Source of the DNA: Erythrobacter sp. KY5
Lineage (GTDB): Bacteria; Pseudomonadota; Alphaproteobacteria; Sphingomonadales; Sphingomonadaceae
DNA length: 64,000 nt
NCBI RefSeq assembly: GCF_003264115.1
Contig: NZ_CP021912.1
Coordinates: 2,091,001 to 2,155,000, forward strand
Reading direction: 5' to 3'
Position numbers and translations under genes: made by a program. Shown piece after piece: positions 43,164-51,940 of the stretch; the stretch's first letter is position 1, and each line of letters starts with the position of its first letter. The notes beneath the pieces were generated by a model, which saw only the letters and a list, made by a program, of their open reading frames with translations, was not told where the DNA came from and made no database searches.

Positions 43164-44579
43164 ATGGCTGATACTGACTATGACGTGATCGTGCTTGGCT
43201 CGGGACCGGGCGGCTATGTGGCGGCAATCCGCGCATCGCAACTGGGCCTGAAAACCGCAATCGTGGAGCGCGAATTGCTGGGCGGCATCTGCCTCAACTG
43301 GGGCTGCATCCCGACCAAGGCGATGCTGCGTTCGGCAGAGGTCTATCACCAGATGCACCGCGCCAGCGAATACGGCCTGAAAGTGGTTGGCGAGATCGAG
43401 GCTGACCTTGCTGCCATCGTCAAGCGCAGTCGCGGGGTCGCAAAACAGCTGAACCAGGGCGTGACGCACCTGATGAAGAAGAACAAGATCACCGTCCACA
43501 TGGGAGACGGCGTTCTGACCGGCCCAACCTCGCTCACGGTGAAAGGCGAAAAGGGTGAGGAGAAGCTCACCGCCAAGCACGTCATCGTCGCCACCGGCGC
43601 ACGTGCCCGCGACCTGCATTTCGCGCCCGCTGACGGTAAGCGCGTTTGGACATACCGCCACGCCATGACCCCGCCCGAAAAACCGACCAAACTGCTGGTG
43701 ATCGGATCGGGAGCCATCGGGATCGAGTTTGCAAGCTTCTACAACGATATCGGCGTCGACGTTACGGTGGTCGAGATGCTCGACCGCATCGTCCCGGTTG
43801 AGGACGAGGAGGTCTCCGCCTTCCTCGAAAAGAGCCTGACCAAGCAGGGCATCACGGTGATGACCGGGGCAGGGGTCGAGGATCTCAAGGTCACCGACAA
43901 AGGCGTCACCGCCACGATCAAGGACAAGGCGGGCAAGACCGACACGACCGAGTTCAGCCACTGCATCACGGCAATCGGCATCGTGCCGAACACCGAAGAC
44001 ATTGGTCTTGATGGCCTCGCTGAAATGGACCGCGGCTTCATCCAGATCGACGGCTACGGTCGGACCAAATCGGCTGGGCTGTGGGCCATCGGCGACTGCA
44101 CGCCGGGACCGTGGCTCGCACACAAGGCCAGCCACGAAGGGGTGACCGCTGCCGAAGCCATCGCCAAGGAGTTGGGCAACAAGGACGTGCACCCGCACCC
44201 GCTTAACCGCGATGCGATCCCGGGATGCACCTATTGCCACCCGCAAATCGCCAGCGTCGGCCTGACAGAGGCAAAGGCGAAGGAAGCGGGCCATGATATC
44301 AAGGTCGGCAACTTCCCCTTCATCGGCAATGGCAAGGCTATCGCGCTCGGCGAAGCGGAAGGCTTCATCAAGACCGTGTTCGACGCCAAGACAGGGGAAC
44401 TGCTGGGCGCTCACATGATCGGCGCTGAAGTGACCGAGCTGATCCAAGGCTACACGGTGGGCATGACGCTGGAGACAACCGAGGAAGAGCTGATGCAGAC
44501 CGTCTTCCCGCACCCGACGCTGTCAGAGATGATGCATGAAAGCGTGCTCGCCGCCTATGGAAAGGCGCTGCACATCTGA
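43164..44579 (+). CDS. lpdA: Dihydrolipoyl dehydrogenase (E3)
   Basis: A 471-residue FAD enzyme that reoxidises dihydrolipoamide for 2-oxoacid dehydrogenases. The FAD site is VLGSGPGGYVAAIRASQLG, and the redox disulfide is in LGGICLNWGCIPTKAM. The NAD site is LLVIGSGAIGIEFASFYND, and the catalytic His-Glu pair is in TVFPHPTLSEMMHES. The gene has its own palindrome-bearing promoter region of 177 bases. It probably serves the E2 encoded upstream. tRNA-Ser lies just downstream on the opposite strand. Confidence 0.97.
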   Translation: MADTDYDVIVLGSGPGGYVAAIRASQLGLKTAIVERELLGGICLNWGCIPTKAMLRSAEVYHQMHRASEYGLKVVGEIEADLAAIVKRSRGVAKQLNQGVTHLMKKNKITVHMGDGVLTGPTSLTVKGEKGEEKLTAKHVIVATGARARDLHFAPADGKRVWTYRHAMTPPEKPTKLLVIGSGAIGIEFASFYNDIGVDVTVVEMLDRIVPVEDEEVSAFLEKSLTKQGITVMTGAGVEDLKVTDKGVTATIKDKAGKTDTTEFSHCITAIGIVPNTEDIGLDGLAEMDRGFIQIDGYGRTKSAGLWAIGDCTPGPWLAHKASHEGVTAAEAIAKELGNKDVHPHPLNRDAIPGCTYCHPQIASVGLTEAKAKEAGHDIKVGNFPFIGNGKAIALGEAEGFIKTVFDAKTGELLGAHMIGAEVTELIQGYTVGMTLETTEEELMQTVFPHPTLSEMMHESVLAAYGKALHI

Positions 44580-44603
44580 CCGGATCTGAAACGAGGGGAA
44601 GAG

Positions 44604-44693
44604 TGGCGGACAGGGTGGGATTCGAACCCACGAAGGGCTTGCACCCTTGCCGGTTTTCAAGACCGGTGCATTCAACCGCTCTGCCACCTGTCC
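44604..44693 (-). tRNA. tRNA-Ser (anticodon UGA)
   Basis: Read on the minus strand, a 90-base tRNA with acceptor arms GGACAGG and CCTGTCC, a discriminator G and an encoded CCA. The anticodon stem CGGTC/GACCG is closed over CTTGAAA, giving anticodon TGA. The long variable arm is typical of serine tRNA, and the T arm has GGTTCGAATCC. It reads UCN serine codons. No serS gene is near it. Confidence 0.96.
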
Positions 44694-44763
44694 GCGCGGA
44701 AATGCTCGCTAGCGACGTGCGCGGCTATTGTCACGCCCTTGCTTGCCATTAGGAACGATATTC

Positions 44764-45681
44764 ATGGCTCAAGGCACTCACGACTTCGCACCGGACCCGC
44801 GCAACGAACGCATCCTGATCAACGTAAACGGCGAGATGGTGCCGCGTGCCGAGGCGACTGTCTCTGTGTTCGACAGCGGCTTCATGCTTGGAGACGGAGT
44901 CTGGGAAGGCTTGCGGGTACACCGTGGGAAGATCGCATTCCTCGCCGCTCATCTCGACCGGCTTTACGAAGGCGCAACGGCCATCGCGATGGATATCGGG
45001 CTGACCCGAGAGCAGCTGGCTGAGCGACTCGATGAAACCATCGACGCAAATGCAATGCGCAATGCCGAGGGGGTGCATATCCGGTTGATGGTGACGCGCG
45101 GCATACGCTCGACACCGTATCAGGACCCAAGGGTGGTTGTCTCGCCTGCGACGATCGTCATCATCCCGGAATACAAGGCCCCTCTACCTTCGACAATCGA
45201 GACAGGGATCAGACTGTTCACCGTCCACGTGAGGCGCGGCGATCCTGCGGTTCAGGACCAGAAGCTCAATTCGCACAGCAAGCTCAACTGCATCACGGCG
45301 TGCATTCAGGCGACACAGGCTGGCGCTGACGAAGCGCTAATGCTCGACCCGCATGGCTTTGTCGCGACTTGCAATTCGACCCACTTCTTCATCGTCCGAA
45401 AGGGCGAGGTCTGGACGTCCAGCGGCGATTACTGCCTTGGTGGGATCACGCGATCAAATGTCATCCAGGTCTGCCGCGAGGCCGGAATTCCGGTGTTCGA
45501 GAAGAACTTCTCGCTCACCGACGTGTACGGCGCGCAAGAAGCGTTTGTGACCGGCACATTCGCGGGCGTCGTTCCGGTGACTGAGGTTGATGGGCGGTCA
45601 CTGACGTCTTCCAGAGGGCCGATGGTTGAACGCTTGCAGGGCCTCTACCGCGATCTCATCGACCGGGACGTTGTGAATTGA
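44764..45681 (+). CDS. Class IV aminotransferase (D-amino-acid/branched-chain type)
   Basis: A 305-residue PLP enzyme of fold type IV. Characteristic parts are VFDSGFMLGDGVWEGLRVHRG, the PLP lysine in VQDQKLNSHSKLNCI, the phosphate-binding CLGGITRSNVIQVCREAG, and FVTGTFAGVVPVTEVDGR. The sequence does not let me choose between D-alanine, branched-chain and aminodeoxychorismate-like substrates. Its stop overlaps the TTG of the next gene by four bases. The two-gene arrangement resembles the plant branched-chain-aminotransferase-like proteins, in which both domains are fused. Confidence 0.88.
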   Translation: MAQGTHDFAPDPRNERILINVNGEMVPRAEATVSVFDSGFMLGDGVWEGLRVHRGKIAFLAAHLDRLYEGATAIAMDIGLTREQLAERLDETIDANAMRNAEGVHIRLMVTRGIRSTPYQDPRVVVSPATIVIIPEYKAPLPSTIETGIRLFTVHVRRGDPAVQDQKLNSHSKLNCITACIQATQAGADEALMLDPHGFVATCNSTHFFIVRKGEVWTSSGDYCLGGITRSNVIQVCREAGIPVFEKNFSLTDVYGAQEAFVTGTFAGVVPVTEVDGRSLTSSRGPMVERLQGLYRDLIDRDVVN

Positions 45682-46418
45682 CCATCCGCATCGCCATGTG
45701 GAGCGGGCCGCGCAACATATCGACCGCGATGATGCGCAGCTTTGGTGCGCGATCCGATTGCGCTGTCAGCGACGAACCATTCTACGGAGCGTTTCTCAAA
45801 GCCAGCGGCGAGCCACATCCAATGGCAGCCGAAACCATAGCCGACATGGATTGCGACTGGGACAGTGTGCTTGCTGCGCAATCTGGTTCAGCGCCGAACG
45901 GTAAGGCGGTTTGGTATCAGAAGCATATGCCGCATCACATGATCGGGAACGTGGATATCGGCGACATGCCTGACCACACTCACGCCTTCCTGATCCGTGC
46001 ACCTGAACGCGTGGTGGCGAGCTATCGTAGCAAGAACGAGCTTAGGAGGCCCGAGATGCTCGGCTTTGCCCAGCTTCGTTCCTACTTCGAACGCGAGGCG
46101 CAGCGCACTGGAAAAGCGCCGCCGGTGGTCGATTCCGATGCCATCCTGGCCGACCCTTCCGGCACGCTTGAGGCGCTGTGCATTGCTATCGGGATAGGTT
46201 GGGACCCAGCGATGCTCAGCTGGCGGAAGGGGCCTCATCCCGAAGACGGCGTCTGGGGGGAACACTGGTACGACAAGGTCAATGCCTCGACCGGATTTGG
46301 CGCACCCCGCGGCGCTTTGCCCGATCTCGACGGAGAGTATAAGAAAACCGCCGATGCGTGCCGCGAAGACTATGAGTTCATGCGCAAATATGCGATTGAT
46401 GGAACTCAATCACGATAA
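45678..46418 (+). CDS. Sulfotransferase-like protein coupled to the aminotransferase
   Basis: A 246-residue protein with a P-loop-like PAPS-binding strand-loop-helix at the N-terminus (IRIAMWSGPRNISTAMMRSF). A later segment, HTHAFLIRAPERVVASYRSK, matches the 3'-phosphate-binding part of sulfotransferases. The C-terminal region has HPEDGVWGEHWYDKVNAST. The TTG start overlaps the aminotransferase stop (TTGA), so they are translationally coupled. The reaction is unknown; it may act on the product or substrate of the aminotransferase. Confidence 0.85.
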   Translation: MTIRIAMWSGPRNISTAMMRSFGARSDCAVSDEPFYGAFLKASGEPHPMAAETIADMDCDWDSVLAAQSGSAPNGKAVWYQKHMPHHMIGNVDIGDMPDHTHAFLIRAPERVVASYRSKNELRRPEMLGFAQLRSYFEREAQRTGKAPPVVDSDAILADPSGTLEALCIAIGIGWDPAMLSWRKGPHPEDGVWGEHWYDKVNASTGFGAPRGALPDLDGEYKKTADACREDYEFMRKYAIDGTQSR

Positions 46419-46474
46419 GTGGATACGAGGCGTGATCACCCCCGATTAATCTCGAATGAGAGATAGCTTACGCA

Positions 46475-47527
46475 ATGACATTAAAGCACCTTACTTCGCT
46501 TGCGATTCTGATCGCTGCATCATTCGGCCTATCTAGCACGAGCGTACCCACACCCGCTCAGGCACACGTTGCAGCCCGCGACGGGATCTCCTTCGATGCC
46601 TATCTTGAAAGGATCAAGGCGCGCGCGCGTGGTGAAGGGGTGAGCCAGGCCACCATCGACCGCATGACAGTGGGGCTTACTCCGAATGAACGGGTGATCC
46701 GGCTTGATCGGGGTCAGCCCGGCACTCCGACCCGGCGCGGCTATCCGGCCATGGCGCCTTACATCCGCACTCACGTAAACCCGACGCGCATTGCCGGCGG
46801 ACAGCGCGTCTATCGCGCTCACAGCGGACAGCTGCGAGCGGTTGAGCGCGAATATGGAGTCCCCGGCGAGATTATCGTCGCGATCTTCGGCCATGAAACC
46901 TCGTACGGCGCAATAACGGGCAATTTCGACCTCTCACGCAGCCTCGCCACGCTCGCTTGGGAAGGGCGGAGGCGAGAGCTCTTTGAAGGCGAGTGGGTCG
47001 CTCTGATGAAAGTCGCAGACAAGGGCTATTCGCGAAACACACTGGTGGGGAGCTATGCTGGCGCTTTCGGTAACCCGCAGTTCCTGCCCTCGGTGTACCT
47101 TCGCCTTGCAACCGACGGTGACGGTGATGGGCGGGCCGACATCTTCGACAATCGCGCCGACACCTTTGCATCAATCGCGAACTATTTCCGAGATGCTGGG
47201 TGGCGAACGGGTCAGCCGTGGGGTGTAAGGGCCGCGGTACCACGCGGTTTTGATGTCGATGCCTACAAGACTGAGCTTGTGGCGCCGGTCTGCCCGCGCG
47301 TTCATGAGCGTCACAGCCAATGGAAAACGGTTGGCGAATGGCGCGCTTTGGGCGTGCAGCCGCAAAGCTTTCTTCCCGACGACACCCTGACATCCCTGTT
47401 CCAGCCCGATGGTCCCGGTGCACCTGCATACTTGCTGACAAGCAATTATCGCGTGATCCTGGAGTACAATTGTTCGAACTATTACGCGATGAGCGTCGGA
47501 CTTCTCGCTGACGAAATCGTGAACTAG
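46475..47527 (+). CDS. Lytic murein transglycosylase (MltB/SLT_2 type)
   Basis: A 350-residue exported enzyme with a signal peptide (MTLKHLTSLAILIAASFGLSS, cleavage near TPAQA-H). The catalytic Glu is in IVAIFGHETSYGAITGNFDL, and the substrate cleft includes NTLVGSYAGAFGNPQFLPSVY and ADIFDNRADTFASIANYFRDAGW, the MltB-like SLT_2 domain. It cleaves peptidoglycan to 1,6-anhydromuramic acid ends. There is no lipobox, so it should be periplasmic and soluble. dacC, another peptidoglycan gene, follows. Confidence 0.94.
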   Translation: MTLKHLTSLAILIAASFGLSSTSVPTPAQAHVAARDGISFDAYLERIKARARGEGVSQATIDRMTVGLTPNERVIRLDRGQPGTPTRRGYPAMAPYIRTHVNPTRIAGGQRVYRAHSGQLRAVEREYGVPGEIIVAIFGHETSYGAITGNFDLSRSLATLAWEGRRRELFEGEWVALMKVADKGYSRNTLVGSYAGAFGNPQFLPSVYLRLATDGDGDGRADIFDNRADTFASIANYFRDAGWRTGQPWGVRAAVPRGFDVDAYKTELVAPVCPRVHERHSQWKTVGEWRALGVQPQSFLPDDTLTSLFQPDGPGAPAYLLTSNYRVILEYNCSNYYAMSVGLLADEIVN

Positions 47528-47603
47528 CGCGCTGCGCTCCCTCGCAATGGTGAGCGGGTGCGATTAAGACGGCACGGTGTTTGCTGGATTTGACATACAG
47601 AGG

Positions 47604-48758
47604 ATGAAACGTTCGCTTGCCGTGCTCGTTGCCGTTGGCTTGGTCGTGGCCGCGCAGACGGGCCGTGCTCAAACTCCTGCACCGGTTCCTGCGCAGACCG
47701 AATTGCCGATCGCCCTACTGGTCGATGTGACCAGCGGACAGGTTCTCTATTCACGCAATGCCGAGCGCCGGTTCGTGCCCGCCTCGATCACCAAGGTCAT
47801 GACCCTGTTTCATGCTTTCGAGTTGATCGAAGAAGGCACGCTCGATCCACGCCAGACTCTCGTGATGAGCGATGAAGTCTGGGAAGCGTGGAACGGGGAA
47901 GGTTCGACCATGTCGATCAACGCGGGCGACAGCGTTGCGGTCGATGATCTGCTCACCGGGATTGCCAATATCTCGGCCAACGATGGTTCGGTGATGCTTG
48001 CCGAAGGGCAGGCCGGATCAGTTGGCGCATGGCTTGATGGCATGAACCAGAGGGCACGCAGCCTCGGCATGGTGAACAGCCATTTCGGCACTCCCAATGG
48101 CTGGCCCGATGAAGGTCGCACATTCACGACGGCAAGCGATCTGGTGAAGCTCGCGCAGGCATTGGTCCGCCGTCATCCTCAGAAGTACGCTCGCTATGTC
48201 GGCAGGCCGGGCTTTCGCTACAACGATATTGAGCAATTCAATCGAGACCCGATGATTGGCCGGGTTCCCGGTGCCGATGGCATCAAAACCGGGTACACGA
48301 ACGAATCCGGCCTCGGCTATGTTGGCTCTGCCAAGCGCGATGGCCAGCGGCTTGTGGTTGTCGTTGCAGGCATATCGCGCGGCTCGATCAGGGCCAGAGC
48401 TGCTCGCGATCTCATCGAATGGGGTTTCGGTGCTTTTGAGCGAGAGCGCCTTTTCGCACAAGGCGAGATTGTCGGAAACGCCAGAGTGCAGGGCGGCAGT
48501 TCGCGCACGGTAGCTCTCATGACGGAGCGCAATGTTTTTGTGAACGTGCCAAGCGGGCGATTGAGCGATGTTTCACTGCGTATCGAGTATGACGGTCCGC
48601 TGCGTGCGCCGTTCACCTCGGGAGACCGGGTTGCGACATTGGCTATCGAAGTTCCGGGCATGGAGCCCGCACGCCTTCCCTTGCTTGCCGCCGAGAGTGT
48701 GGAAACTGCGGGCTTCTTCACCCGGATTTACAATGGCATCGCGGGGTGGTTTTCATGA
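47604..48758 (+). CDS. dacC: D-alanyl-D-alanine carboxypeptidase (PBP5/6 family, S11)
   Basis: A 384-residue low-molecular-weight penicillin-binding protein. The signal peptide MKRSLAVLVAVGLVVAAQ is followed by the active-site motifs ASITK (Ser61, Lys64), ISANDGS for the SxN motif, and GIKTGYTNESG for KTG. The C-terminal beta domain ends in an amphipathic helix (AGFFTRIYNGIAGWF) that anchors it to the membrane. It trims pentapeptides. The ATG at 47604 is chosen for the signal peptide, although the AGAGG sequence is immediately adjacent. It overlaps tmk by four bases. Confidence 0.94.
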   Translation: MKRSLAVLVAVGLVVAAQTGRAQTPAPVPAQTELPIALLVDVTSGQVLYSRNAERRFVPASITKVMTLFHAFELIEEGTLDPRQTLVMSDEVWEAWNGEGSTMSINAGDSVAVDDLLTGIANISANDGSVMLAEGQAGSVGAWLDGMNQRARSLGMVNSHFGTPNGWPDEGRTFTTASDLVKLAQALVRRHPQKYARYVGRPGFRYNDIEQFNRDPMIGRVPGADGIKTGYTNESGLGYVGSAKRDGQRLVVVVAGISRGSIRARAARDLIEWGFGAFERERLFAQGEIVGNARVQGGSSRTVALMTERNVFVNVPSGRLSDVSLRIEYDGPLRAPFTSGDRVATLAIEVPGMEPARLPLLAAESVETAGFFTRIYNGIAGWFS

Positions 48759-49405
48759 GCAACGGCGCAAGGGGCCTGTTCATCGCCTTTGAAGGCGGAG
48801 AAGGTACAGGCAAATCCACGCAAACGCTGAAACTCGCCGACGCTTTGCGGTCGCGCGGGAAAGTCGTTGAGGTCACCAGAGAGCCGGGCGGCACTCCGGG
48901 CGCAGAGGCAATCCGGCAATTGCTCTTGCATCCTCCGGGTGAAGGGTGGGGCGCACAAGCGGAAGCTTTGCTCTTCGCTGCTGCTCGAAGTGACCATGTA
49001 ACCCAGCATATCCGACCCTCTCTTGAAAAAGGTGTTTGGGTTGTGACCGACAGGTTCGTCGATTCAAGCCGCGCCTATCAGGGCGGGGCAGGGGGATTGG
49101 GTGACGAGGCAATCACCGCGCTCCACGATTTTGGCAGTGATGGTCTCAGGCCTGACCTCACGATACTTCTCGAAGTCGACGAGGAGCGGCTTTCTAAGCG
49201 ACTTGCTGCAAGAGATGGCGAAAACAGCGACGCGATCGGCGGACGCAGCGCTGAGTATCATCAAGCCGTCGCCGCCCGCTTTCGCAAACTTGCAGAAGCA
49301 GACCCGACTGGATTTCGGGTAGTCGACGGCACCGGCACTCCGGACGAGGTTCACGGGCGCGTTCTTGAGGCGATGGCCGATCTGCTCGGTCAGGAAAGCG
49401 AATGA
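48755..49405 (+). CDS. tmk: Thymidylate kinase
   Basis: A 216-residue kinase that phosphorylates dTMP to dTDP. The P-loop is FEGGEGTGKSTQTLKLA. The DRF-type motif is VVTDRFVDSSRAYQGGAGG, and the dTMP-binding region includes EVTREPGGTPGAEAIRQLL. The lid is short and basic (ERLSKRLAARDGENSDAI). The ATG is inside the dacC stop (ATGA), and its stop overlaps holB (ATGA), the frequent tmk-holB arrangement. Confidence 0.97.
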   Translation: MSNGARGLFIAFEGGEGTGKSTQTLKLADALRSRGKVVEVTREPGGTPGAEAIRQLLLHPPGEGWGAQAEALLFAAARSDHVTQHIRPSLEKGVWVVTDRFVDSSRAYQGGAGGLGDEAITALHDFGSDGLRPDLTILLEVDEERLSKRLAARDGENSDAIGGRSAEYHQAVAARFRKLAEADPTGFRVVDGTGTPDEVHGRVLEAMADLLGQESE

Positions 49406-50376
49406 CGACTTGGCCAAATCATACCGGCCCGTGGAATGAATGGCGTTCCGCCATGGCCGGCACTCGCATGCATCATGGCTGGCTGCTTGCCGGGAAAAGC
49501 GGGCTTGGCAAACACGACTTCGCCATTGCCGCAGCACGTGAGCTCGTGGCCGAAGACGGCATTCCGCAACCCGCAGGCGATCACCCTGATATCATCGTCC
49601 TCACCTACGGGCCGAAGAACGACAAGGAAGCGCGCGCCGCCGCTGACGGCAAGGATTTCGAAAGGGCCCGCTCAATCCGCGTCGATCAGATTCGCGTTAT
49701 GCAGCGGCGCTTGAACACGCGCCCAACATTGGGATCGCGCCGCGTAGTGATCATCGACCCCGCTGATGACATGGAAGTTGCGGCCGCAAACGCTTTGCTC
49801 AAGAGCCTTGAAGAGCCGCCCCAAGGAACATTCTTCATGCTCGTGACGCATCGTCCGGCGCGGCTGCTCCCGACAATCCGGTCGCGTTGCCGCATCTTGC
49901 GCTTTCCGCTCCTGAAAGATGCCCAGATTGAAGAATTGCTTGACGCCGCGGGCATTGGGGGAGGCGGCGATGCACGTTTTGCCGCCATCCGTGCCGCAGA
50001 AGGATCGTACGGCGTAGCTCTTCGTTTTGCCGAGCAGGATCTTGGCCCAGTGGCGAATGCGATCAAGTCGTTACTCACAAACGGCGATCCCCAGATGACC
50101 GGCCGCGCCGACCTTTCCCGCCTGATCGGAGGCCGGGCAGACCGCGCCCGTCTTGATGCGGTGTTTGAGCTTGCTCAGGCAATGGTTGCGGACCTCGCAC
50201 GCACCACCGAGTACGCAGGGCAACGCGCAACGCTTGTTGACACGCACAGCGATCTGGTGACGCTCGCCGCACAGGCTCCGACCTACAATTTCGACACCGC
50301 ATTGCTGGCAGTCGAAATCGGCAGCTTGCTCACACGCGCTGCCCCGGCTAGCGAGCACGCCCATGTCAGACATTGA
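49402..50376 (+). CDS. holB: DNA polymerase III subunit delta' (HolB)
   Basis: A 324-residue clamp-loader subunit of the AAA+ type. The P-loop-like segment is LLAGKSGLGKHDFAIAAA, where the terminal His replaces Ser/Thr, so ATP hydrolysis is unlikely, as is normal for delta'. VVIIDPADDMEVAAANALLKSLEEPP and the SRC motif in LPTIRSRCRILRFPLL are diagnostic. No zinc-binding cysteine cluster is visible. It overlaps metG by 14 bases, giving a polycistronic tmk-holB-metG-tatD run. Confidence 0.93.
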   Translation: MTTWPNHTGPWNEWRSAMAGTRMHHGWLLAGKSGLGKHDFAIAAARELVAEDGIPQPAGDHPDIIVLTYGPKNDKEARAAADGKDFERARSIRVDQIRVMQRRLNTRPTLGSRRVVIIDPADDMEVAAANALLKSLEEPPQGTFFMLVTHRPARLLPTIRSRCRILRFPLLKDAQIEELLDAAGIGGGGDARFAAIRAAEGSYGVALRFAEQDLGPVANAIKSLLTNGDPQMTGRADLSRLIGGRADRARLDAVFELAQAMVADLARTTEYAGQRATLVDTHSDLVTLAAQAPTYNFDTALLAVEIGSLLTRAAPASEHAHVRH

Positions 50377-51940
50377 ATACGCACCCTACTACATCACCAC
50401 CGCGATCAATTACCCCAATGGCCGACCGCATATCGGTCACGCATATGAGGGGATCGCGGCCGACGTCATTGCCCGGTTTCAACGCCTCAAGGGGCGCGAA
50501 GTTCGCTTCCAGACCGGCACTGACGAGCACGGCCTCAAGATGGCTCGAAAGGCCGAGGAGCAGGGGCGCACTCCGCGCGAGCTCGCAGACGAGATGTCAG
50601 GCTATTTCCGGCAGATGGACGAAGCGCTGAATATCGACTTCGACCGCTTCATCCGAACCGTTGAACCCGATCACCATCGCGCCAGTCAGGCGATCTGGCA
50701 GCGGATGGAGAAAGCAGGCGACCTCTATCTGGATCGCTATGAAGGTTGGTATTCGGTCCGCGACGAAGCCTATTACGATGAAAGCGAACTGGTCGAAGGT
50801 GAAGGCGACCAGAAGCTGTCCCCGCAAGGCACTCCGGTCGAGTGGACCGTCGAAGAGAGCTGGTTCTTCCGTCTTTCGAAGTACGAAAAGCCTCTTCTTG
50901 ATTTGCTCAGGTCACCCGGTTTCCTTGAGCCTGCTAGCCGTCGCAACGAAATGATCGCTTTCGTCGAACAGGGCCTTCGCGATCTTTCGGTCAGCCGGAC
51001 CAGCTTCGATTGGGGCGTCAAGGTGCCCGGTTCGGACGATCACGTGATGTATGTCTGGGTCGATGCGCTGACCAACTACCTGACTGGCCTTGGTTTCCCG
51101 GATGAAACACCGGAGATGGCGAAATTCTGGCCGGCCAGCTTGCATCTGATCGGGAAAGACATTGTCCGGTTCCACACGGTCTACTGGCCCGCTTTCCTGA
51201 TGAGCGCCAATCTGCCTGTGCCTCAAAAAGTGTTCGGTCACGGCTTCCTTCTCAATCGCGGACAGAAGGAATCGAAGTCGCTTGGCAACGTCACCGATCC
51301 GCTTGAACTTGCTGAACAATTTGGCGTGGACAACCTCCGCTACTTCCTCATGCGCGAGGTCGCGTTTGGGCAGGACGGGTCTTACTCGCCCGAAGCCATC
51401 GTAACGCGAGCCAATGCGGAGCTTGCGAACAGTTTCGGCAACCTTGCGCAGCGCACTTTGTCCATGATCGCCAAGAATATGGACGGGGCTCTCGAACCGT
51501 TTGATCTTGCGGAAGACGACATTGCTTTGCTCGACACCGTCAAACAGGCGTGCGCTACGGATCTCCCTCGAGAATTCGAACAATTGGCGTTCTCAGTCGG
51601 TATCGAGGCATGGATCAAGGCTGTCTATGCCTGCAACCAATATGTCGATGAGCAAGCCCCCTGGACGCTGAAAAAGACCGATCCGGAGCGCATGAAAGCT
51701 GTGCTCCAGACGCTTTTCCGCGCCATTCGTGATCTGGCCATCGCTATTCAATCGGTAGTTCCCGAGAAAGCTGCTGCAGTCCTCGACCAACTCGGCGTTC
51801 CAGACAACGAACGGCTATTCGAAAATCTTGATGACGATAGCTGGTTCGACCGGTTGGCTGGCAGCGGGCACGTGGTGGCCAAACCCACTCCGATCTTCCC
51901 GCGCCTCGAATTGCCCGAAACGGCAGAGGAAAGCGCGTGA
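50363..51940 (+). CDS. metG: Methionine--tRNA ligase
   Basis: A 525-residue class I synthetase. The HIGH motif is GRPHIGHAYEGIAADVIARF, and the KMSKS equivalent is KESKSLGN. The Met pocket residues are in YVWVDALTNYLTGLGFP, and an alpha-helical anticodon domain follows. The zinc-knuckle cysteines of the longer MetG form are absent, as in the shorter MetG2-type enzymes. There is no C-terminal tRNA-binding extension. It overlaps holB by 14 bases and tatD by one (TGATG). Confidence 0.96.
   Translation: MSDIEYAPYYITTAINYPNGRPHIGHAYEGIAADVIARFQRLKGREVRFQTGTDEHGLKMARKAEEQGRTPRELADEMSGYFRQMDEALNIDFDRFIRTVEPDHHRASQAIWQRMEKAGDLYLDRYEGWYSVRDEAYYDESELVEGEGDQKLSPQGTPVEWTVEESWFFRLSKYEKPLLDLLRSPGFLEPASRRNEMIAFVEQGLRDLSVSRTSFDWGVKVPGSDDHVMYVWVDALTNYLTGLGFPDETPEMAKFWPASLHLIGKDIVRFHTVYWPAFLMSANLPVPQKVFGHGFLLNRGQKESKSLGNVTDPLELAEQFGVDNLRYFLMREVAFGQDGSYSPEAIVTRANAELANSFGNLAQRTLSMIAKNMDGALEPFDLAEDDIALLDTVKQACATDLPREFEQLAFSVGIEAWIKAVYACNQYVDEQAPWTLKKTDPERMKAVLQTLFRAIRDLAIAIQSVVPEKAAAVLDQLGVPDNERLFENLDDDSWFDRLAGSGHVVAKPTPIFPRLELPETAEESA

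Noticed and set aside
43149-44513. Open frame of 454 codons antisense to lpdA
   Set aside because: lpdA has all catalytic motifs. The antisense frame is explained by codon bias.
44604-44693. tRNA-Ser as an integration site for a mobile element
   Set aside because: Both flanks are ordinary chromosomal genes, and I saw no repeat of the tRNA 3' end or integrase nearby.
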